Of a stretch of DNA of 64,000 bases, positions 59,058 through 64,000 are shown one piece after another. This DNA is from Fuerstiella sp. (GTDB lineage Bacteria; Planctomycetota; Planctomycetia; Planctomycetales; Planctomycetaceae). The stretch lies in NCBI GenBank assembly GCA_029245955.1, contig JAQWOH010000038.1, positions 186,001-250,000 on the forward strand. Reading direction: 5' to 3'. Numbering within the stretch: position 1 is the first letter of the stretch; each line of letters opens with the position of its first letter. The position numbers were made by a program, and so were the translations under genes. The notes beneath the pieces were generated by a model that was not told the origin of the DNA, did no database searches, and saw nothing but the letters and a program-made list of their open reading frames with translations.

Positions 59058-62000
59058 ATGACTAATCTTCTGCAGGTGATCATTTCTGATGATCCCGCTG
59101 TTCGAAATCTCTCGCTTGACGGCTGCTGCCGCGGACTGTCGGCGGAGCAGCTGATGCTGCAGTGCGCGGAACTCGATAAGTTCCGTCGTCAGTGTGACAA
59201 TCTGTACGAACGCGTTCGAGCACTGTTTTTTCTGCATTCCATATATCGATATCATCTGCCCGAACTACTGCAGGGGCGAGAGTCAGGATTCATTCCGTTC
59301 GCGGGCTACGAACAGTTTCTGGGACGCCGCTTTCCGGAGTCCATTGATACGTTTCTGAATGCCCAGTCGTCCAGCGGACCAACGGTGACACTGGCCAGTG
59401 CACTGGCGGAGGCGTATCACCGGATGGCATTTCAGACTCTTGCCAATCAGGTTCGCCGCAGCGTTCGTACGGTGAAGGGCAATCAGTGGATGTTCCGCAC
59501 AGGTCATCCAGCGGATATGCCGTTGCGGATCCGTCCCGAACTGCTGCACATTGCAGCCGAGAGCGGCTGTTTCCCCGCACTGCGCGAACGTACGGCAGTG
59601 CGAATGGACTTTACACATAGCGCTTGGAGCGACATTTTCTTTCTGGGAATGGACTTCCCGGAAGGTGCTCAGGTTATCAACGCCAGTGTGGACCTGGGTG
59701 TTCGCGGGAAACATGCGGCGCCCCAGCCTCCCATCGACTGCAGTTTGCGAGTCATTGACGAGCCACTGCTGCGACTGGTCAGTATTGACCTTGATTCGAA
59801 AGCTGACATTTACGACATCAGTGAAGTCTTTGATTTTGGCCGTGATTATCTGGGACTGCTGAAGGCGGCCGTCATAGCCGCAGGTTTGATTCCACCGGGA
59901 ATGGAAGGCTGCGGTGCTCCTGTATCTGATGTTTTCTCACGCATGATCGGGGCCGGAAAGGGACTGGAAGTCGTCAGTCGAGTGAACGAGATTCCCAAAG
60001 GGTCTCGACTCGCGGTCAGCACAAATCTTCTCGGCTCGCTGATATCGATGTGCATGCGGGCCACGGGACAGGTTTCACAGTTTATCGGATCACTGGCTGA
60101 AACCGACCGCAGACTCGTAGCAGCGCGTGCCATCCTGGGGGAATGGATTGGCGGATCAGGTGGCGGCTGGCAGGATTCCGGTGGAGTCTGGCCGGGCATC
60201 AAGTTGATTCAGGGCGCCGTTGCGACGGAATCGGACCCTGAGTTCGGCGTCAGTCGTGGTCGACTGATGCCGCAGCATTCAGTGTTTGACCACGAGGCTG
60301 TCACATCGGAAACTCGGGAACGCTTGCAGCAAAGCCTGGTGCTGGTGCACGGCGGCATGGCTCAGAATGTCGGCCCCATTCTGGAAATGGTCACAGAAAA
60401 ATACCTGCTGCGAAGTGAGAAGGAATGGGCCGCCAGACAGGATGCCATCGGACTGCTGGATGAGGTTACGGATGCATTGAAACGCGGTGATATTGCGGCC
60501 GTTGGCAGGGCCACTGACCGGAACTTTGCGGAACCTCTGCAGACGATTATTCCGTGGTGTTCGAATGCCTATACAGAGGAGCTGATTCGCAGATGCCGGG
60601 AAGAGTACGGTGCCCGATTTCACGGTTTCTGGATGCTGGGAGGCATGTCCGGCGGTGGTATGGGATTCATCTTTGATCCGGCCGTTCGTACACAGGCTCA
60701 GGATTGGCTGCAGTCCATGATGCTGGACGTCAAGCAAAGTATGCAGGATCGGATTCCGTTTGCGATGGACCCTGTGGTGTACGACTTCGCCATCAATGAC
60801 AATGGCACCTTTGCCGAATTATACACTGATGCAGAAATGCCTCAGGGGTATCGCTCTCTGATGGTGCCGGATCTGCTGCGGCAGAACATCAGTAGTCTGT
60901 CGCCGATGAGACGACGTGAGCTTGAGCGGACGGGCGATTTCTGCCGTGACGAGAAGGTGGGGAGCGACCTTGTTCAGCGGCTGCTGAACAGAATTTTACC
61001 CGGATCTGCTGCTTCTGACGGCACAGCGAGCAGCCTCGAGTCACTGCTGGCAGAAAACGGATTTGATGCGATTGCTCATGATCAGCTGCGCGAAGATTTA
61101 CTGTCCGGTCGCCTGGGCCTTGCGCAAAACAGACTGGCGTCCTCGGTAACGATTGAAGACGTTGCAGAAACCGATGTCTTTGATGCTCGCTGCGATATTA
61201 CGGCGGAACATACCGAACTTGGCCGAGCCGCTCTGGCTGACGGAAGGGTGGCCGTCGTAACGCTGGCCGCTGGTGTTGGCAGTCGCTGGACGCAGGGTGC
61301 GGGAGTGGTCAAGGCACTCAATCCATTCTGCCGCATGAACCGCAGGTTTCGTTCGTTTCTGGATGTGCATCTGGCCAAAACTCGTCGCGTCGGTCACGAC
61401 TTCGGCGTCGTACCGCCGCATGTGGTGACGACCGGATATCTGACTGATGGCCCAATTCGCAAAGAAGTCGAAGCTGTCTATGGGGCGCAAAACGTATTTG
61501 TTTCCCTAGGTGTTTCAGTGGGCCTGAGAATGGTTCCGACGGTTCGCGACCTGAGTTTTGCATGGGAAGAAATGCCTCAGCAGATACTGGACGAACAGCA
61601 GGAAAAAATGCGTGCCAGCGTTCGTACAGCGCTGACCAAGTGGGCGCAGTCGTCAGGTGAGGCGTCTGATTACACAGACAACCTGCCGTGGCAGTGCATG
61701 CATCCGGTGGGACATTGGTATGAGATTCCAAATCTGCTGCTGAACGGTACTCTGCAGACACTACTCGAACAACAACCACAGCTGCATTACCTGATGCTGC
61801 ACAATATCGACACTCTGGGGGCAAATGCAGACGCCGGAGTGCTGGGCGCTCATCTTCAGAGTGGTGCAGATCTGTCGTTTGAAGTCATTAGTCGCCGACT
61901 GGATGATCGCGGCGGCGGGCTGGCCCGAGTGGACGGCAAGGTCAGGCTGGTGGAAGGTCTGGCAATGCCGCGCGAAGAAGACGAGTTCAATCTGTCGTAC

Positions 62001-62363
62001 TACAATTCGCTGACGACGTGGATTTCCATCGAAAGACTGCTGAGCATCTTCGGGCTGAAACGCGGCGATCTGGGGGACCGCACGAAGGTCGATAACGCCA
62101 TTCGCGAACTGAGTCGCCGCATCCCGACGTACATTACTTTGAAAGACGTCAAGAAACGCTGGGGGCGAGGACAGGAAGACGTGTTCCTTGTCTCGCAGTT
62201 TGAGAAACTGTGGGGCGACATGACGACGCTGCCGGAAATCGACTGCCGGTTTATTGTCGTGCCCACGCAGCGAGGACAGCAACTGAAGGATCCGGCTCAA
62301 CTGGACGGCTGGCTCCGCGACGGCTCAGCGGCGCACGTGGAATCATTGGTCCGCTGGGACTGA
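59058..62363 (+). CDS. GHMP-kinase/UDP-sugar pyrophosphorylase fusion protein
   Basis: 1101 residues. N-terminal part (about 1-690): a GHMP-type kinase body, with a Gly-rich ATP loop GGSGGGWQDSGGVWPG near 363-378 similar to L-fucokinase, and the C-terminal GHMP motif MLGGMSGGGMGFIFDP near 529-544. C-terminal part (about 725-1101): UDPGP-type nucleotidyltransferase with VVTLAAGVGSRWTQGAG near 732, a lysine in VVKALNPF, GHWYEIPNLLLNGTLQTLLEQ near 887-907 and LHNIDTLGANAD near 913. Predicted job: phosphorylate a free sugar at C1, then couple it to UMP from UTP, a salvage route. Plant FKGP does the same for fucose with GDP but has the order pyrophosphorylase-kinase; here it is reversed. Sugar specificity unknown. 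Downstream of the GalU-like gene. Confidence 0.85.
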   Translation: MTNLLQVIISDDPAVRNLSLDGCCRGLSAEQLMLQCAELDKFRRQCDNLYERVRALFFLHSIYRYHLPELLQGRESGFIPFAGYEQFLGRRFPESIDTFLNAQSSSGPTVTLASALAEAYHRMAFQTLANQVRRSVRTVKGNQWMFRTGHPADMPLRIRPELLHIAAESGCFPALRERTAVRMDFTHSAWSDIFFLGMDFPEGAQVINASVDLGVRGKHAAPQPPIDCSLRVIDEPLLRLVSIDLDSKADIYDISEVFDFGRDYLGLLKAAVIAAGLIPPGMEGCGAPVSDVFSRMIGAGKGLEVVSRVNEIPKGSRLAVSTNLLGSLISMCMRATGQVSQFIGSLAETDRRLVAARAILGEWIGGSGGGWQDSGGVWPGIKLIQGAVATESDPEFGVSRGRLMPQHSVFDHEAVTSETRERLQQSLVLVHGGMAQNVGPILEMVTEKYLLRSEKEWAARQDAIGLLDEVTDALKRGDIAAVGRATDRNFAEPLQTIIPWCSNAYTEELIRRCREEYGARFHGFWMLGGMSGGGMGFIFDPAVRTQAQDWLQSMMLDVKQSMQDRIPFAMDPVVYDFAINDNGTFAELYTDAEMPQGYRSLMVPDLLRQNISSLSPMRRRELERTGDFCRDEKVGSDLVQRLLNRILPGSAASDGTASSLESLLAENGFDAIAHDQLREDLLSGRLGLAQNRLASSVTIEDVAETDVFDARCDITAEHTELGRAALADGRVAVVTLAAGVGSRWTQGAGVVKALNPFCRMNRRFRSFLDVHLAKTRRVGHDFGVVPPHVVTTGYLTDGPIRKEVEAVYGAQNVFVSLGVSVGLRMVPTVRDLSFAWEEMPQQILDEQQEKMRASVRTALTKWAQSSGEASDYTDNLPWQCMHPVGHWYEIPNLLLNGTLQTLLEQQPQLHYLMLHNIDTLGANADAGVLGAHLQSGADLSFEVISRRLDDRGGGLARVDGKVRLVEGLAMPREEDEFNLSYYNSLTTWISIERLLSIFGLKRGDLGDRTKVDNAIRELSRRIPTYITLKDVKKRWGRGQEDVFLVSQFEKLWGDMTTLPEIDCRFIVVPTQRGQQLKDPAQLDGWLRDGSAAHVESLVRWD

Positions 62364-62371
62364 CAGTGACC

Positions 62372-62389
62372 TGCCTGTTGGCACAGGCA
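62372..62389 (+). terminator. Hairpin after the fusion gene
   Basis: TGCCTGT, four-base loop TGGC, ACAGGCA, nine bases after the stop codon and between converging genes. No strong T-run follows; likely transcript end for one or both sides. Confidence 0.42.
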
Positions 62390-62512
62390 AGTCTGATTCA
62401 TTCTGGTTATGACAGGAAAGGCAAGAATCGCGGGCACAATGTCGTCCTCCAACCGGTCTGACCTCAAGGTCATGACCTTACGATCCCGCCCACTACGTGA
62501 TTCTGCGTTCGT

Positions 62513-64000
62513 TCACAATCGACTGGCGGGCAGGTCGTGTTCCGGACGGACGGTCATGCGACCGGAAATGTGGGGCAGACGCTGTAACGCAAATTCCAGA
62601 ATGCCTGCCGCCGTCGGGGCCGCGACCGTACCACCGTAGTGTGAACCTGCTGCGGTCGGCTCATCGACCATTACGAGTACCAGCACCTGCGGGTGTTCTG
62701 CCGGCGCACCGCAGACAAAGGAACAGAAGTGCTTACTGTTCGAATAGCCCCCGCCTTCAGGATCCGGTTTCTGGGCCGTTCCGGTCTTGCCAAAGATACT
62801 TAGTCCGTCAATACGTGCTGATTTTCCGGTACCCCGTTCGACGACGCCTTTCATGGGGTGACGTACCAGCCAGTCGGCGACGTCCGCATGCACTATCTGC
62901 GATTCCAGTGTGGGCGTAGCGGCCACGGTTTCGATTCCTGACAGCGGAGATGGCTGTGTCTGCTCGGGTGAAGAACCCAGCAGCAGGTGCGGCCTGACCA
63001 GGCGTCCACCGTTTGCCAGCGCCGCATGAGCAGTGATCAGTTGCAGTGGAGTGACGGCAAGTTCGTGCCCCATCGGAATTGAGCCGATGGAGTATTCATC
63101 CCAGTCCGCCTTCGGACGAACGAGGCCTCCCACTTCGCCTGGGAGTTCAATTCCTGTGCGCGTTCCAAATCCAAAGGCCGCTGTCGCTCGGTACAGTCCC
63201 TGGACTCCAAGTCGTTCTCCGATTCTGGCCATACCGATATTGCTGGACTTGACCAGAACGTTTTCGACACTGAGCTGCGAATAGGCATGATGGTCGTGAA
63301 GAATCCGGCGGCCCATGCGATAGGCGCCGTTAGAGCACGGGATCATATCGTCCGGCTTCAACAGACCATTCTCAATCGCCCATGCCACGATGAACGGTTT
63401 AAAGGTCGAGCCGGGTTCGAACACAGCCGATACCGCAAGATTTGTCCAGGCGTCGGCCGGAACTTCCGCAGGAGCATTGGGATTGAAGCCGGGCCGCGAT
63501 GCCATTGCCAGCACTTCGCCGGTGTGCGGTTCCATGACAATCACACTGGCTCCCTGTGGCTGCCAGCGTTGGACCAGCTTGTCCAGTTCACGTTCGGCCT
63601 GTACCTGCGTAAGAATGTCCAGGGTCGAAAGAACAGTCTGGCCGTGCTGTGGTGTTTCAGAACGAGCGGCTTCGACTTCGATTACAATTCCGCGAGCGTC
63701 CCGAGTCATGACCCGCGTTCCGTCCCTGCCGCGGATCAGATCGTCCAGACTTTGCTCCAGCCCGCCGTGCCCGAAGTTGTCAATGTCCCGCAGACCCAGT
63801 AGGTGTGCGGCGTACGCTCCCTGTGGATACTGCCGCAGATATTCCCGACGAAAGCCCCAGGTGCGTTCCGGAAGTCCGAGCCGACGAATGCGGGCGGCGT
63901 CTTTCGATGAAATTCTGCGCTGGACCCAAATGAACTGCCGGTCCGGGTCGCGGGTCAGTCGTTCGAAAAGCTCGTCGGCGTTCACATTCAGCACAGAGCA
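62513..64000 (-). CDS. Class B penicillin-binding protein (FtsI/SpoVD-like), N-terminus beyond window
   Basis: The 495 residues visible are open to the window edge, so the membrane anchor lies outside. Pedestal-domain signature: AAHLLGLRDIDNFGHGGLEQSLDD. Transpeptidase motifs: SxxK as Ser-Thr-Phe-Lys (63398-63409), SxN as Ser-Ser-Asn, KTG in FGKTGTAQKP (62780-62788 region). Ends shortly after the fold with no PASTA repeats. It cross-links peptidoglycan stem peptides in the periplasm during septal or side-wall growth. Overall pattern suits FtsI/SpoVD over PBP2 of rod elongation, but without the N-terminus and neighbours (mraW, murE) this is not certain. Converges with the fusion gene. Confidence 0.93.
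   Translation of the reverse strand, partial: CSVLNVNADELFERLTRDPDRQFIWVQRRISSKDAARIRRLGLPERTWGFRREYLRQYPQGAYAAHLLGLRDIDNFGHGGLEQSLDDLIRGRDGTRVMTRDARGIVIEVEAARSETPQHGQTVLSTLDILTQVQAERELDKLVQRWQPQGASVIVMEPHTGEVLAMASRPGFNPNAPAEVPADAWTNLAVSAVFEPGSTFKPFIVAWAIENGLLKPDDMIPCSNGAYRMGRRILHDHHAYSQLSVENVLVKSSNIGMARIGERLGVQGLYRATAAFGFGTRTGIELPGEVGGLVRPKADWDEYSIGSIPMGHELAVTPLQLITAHAALANGGRLVRPHLLLGSSPEQTQPSPLSGIETVAATPTLESQIVHADVADWLVRHPMKGVVERGTGKSARIDGLSIFGKTGTAQKPDPEGGGYSNSKHFCSFVCGAPAEHPQVLVLVMVDEPTAAGSHYGGTVAAPTAAGILEFALQRLPHISGRMTVRPEHDLPASRL

Overview
The window is chromosomal DNA of a planctomycete (class Planctomycetia; genus not decidable from sequence alone). The diagnosis rests on several gene families that co-occur almost only in that phylum. 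There are two DUF1549/DUF1553 'planctomycete cytochrome C' proteins, each paired with a DUF1501 protein, and two DUF1592-type cytochrome proteins, each paired with a DUF1552 protein. A DUF3500 protein, a decayed PVC-type haem-binding protein and two secreted sulfatases are also present. Gene density is low for a bacterium: long intergenic stretches and many dead gene fragments separate the intact genes. No tRNA, rRNA, CRISPR array, transposase or phage gene was found.

Layout. 0.4-4.3 kb: two overlapping genes for membrane-associated dynamin-like/Era-like GTPases. 4.4-6.6 kb: a multiply broken PVC haem-binding pseudogene. 6.7-12.3 kb (minus): DUF1549/1553 cytochrome with an inserted LamG domain, then DUF1501. 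12.9-15.0 kb (minus): a 701-residue membrane/coiled-coil protein. 15.9-22.2 kb: gltB and gltD, glutamate synthase. 22.6-23.5 kb: CDF metal-transporter pseudogene. 23.8-25.4 kb: two methyltransferases facing each other. 25.9-29.7 kb: DUF1552 then DUF1592-type cytochrome. 29.7-32.2 kb: gene-poor stretch with an ECF sigma-factor stub. 32.2-36.0 kb: a tripeptidyl-peptidase II-like giant subtilase. 37.0-41.0 kb: second DUF1592-type/DUF1552 pair. 41.9-46.4 kb: two sulfatases, the first a chimera. 47.1-48.8 kb: nitrilase-family and isochorismatase-family amidohydrolases. 48.9-52.8 kb (minus): second DUF1549/1553-DUF1501 pair. 53.0-56.2 kb (minus): DUF3500, gamma-glutamyltransferase and a CopZ-like iron-sulfur protein. 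56.8-57.5 kb: MhpD-type hydratase. 58.2-62.4 kb: a GalU-like nucleotidyltransferase and a very large GHMP-kinase/UDP-sugar pyrophosphorylase fusion. 62.5-64.0 kb (minus): a penicillin-binding protein cut by the window edge.

How it fits together. Much of the window looks aimed at breaking down sulfated or complex polymers in the periplasm. Sulfatases remove sulfate, the exported cytochrome/DUF1501/DUF1552 sets probably act on released molecules, TPPII-like protease and GGT process peptides, and the kinase-pyrophosphorylase pair could return free sugars to the UDP-sugar pool. The last step is inference. Nitrogen assimilation (gltBD) is the only textbook pathway that is complete here.

Most notable items: the kinase-pyrophosphorylase fusion next to a nucleotidyltransferase that has lost its signature loop; a sulfatase built on the C-terminal scrap of another sulfatase plus a VHL-beta-like domain; the tandem GTPases; the TPPII homologue; and a set of pseudogenes whose individual lesions can be read off base by base.
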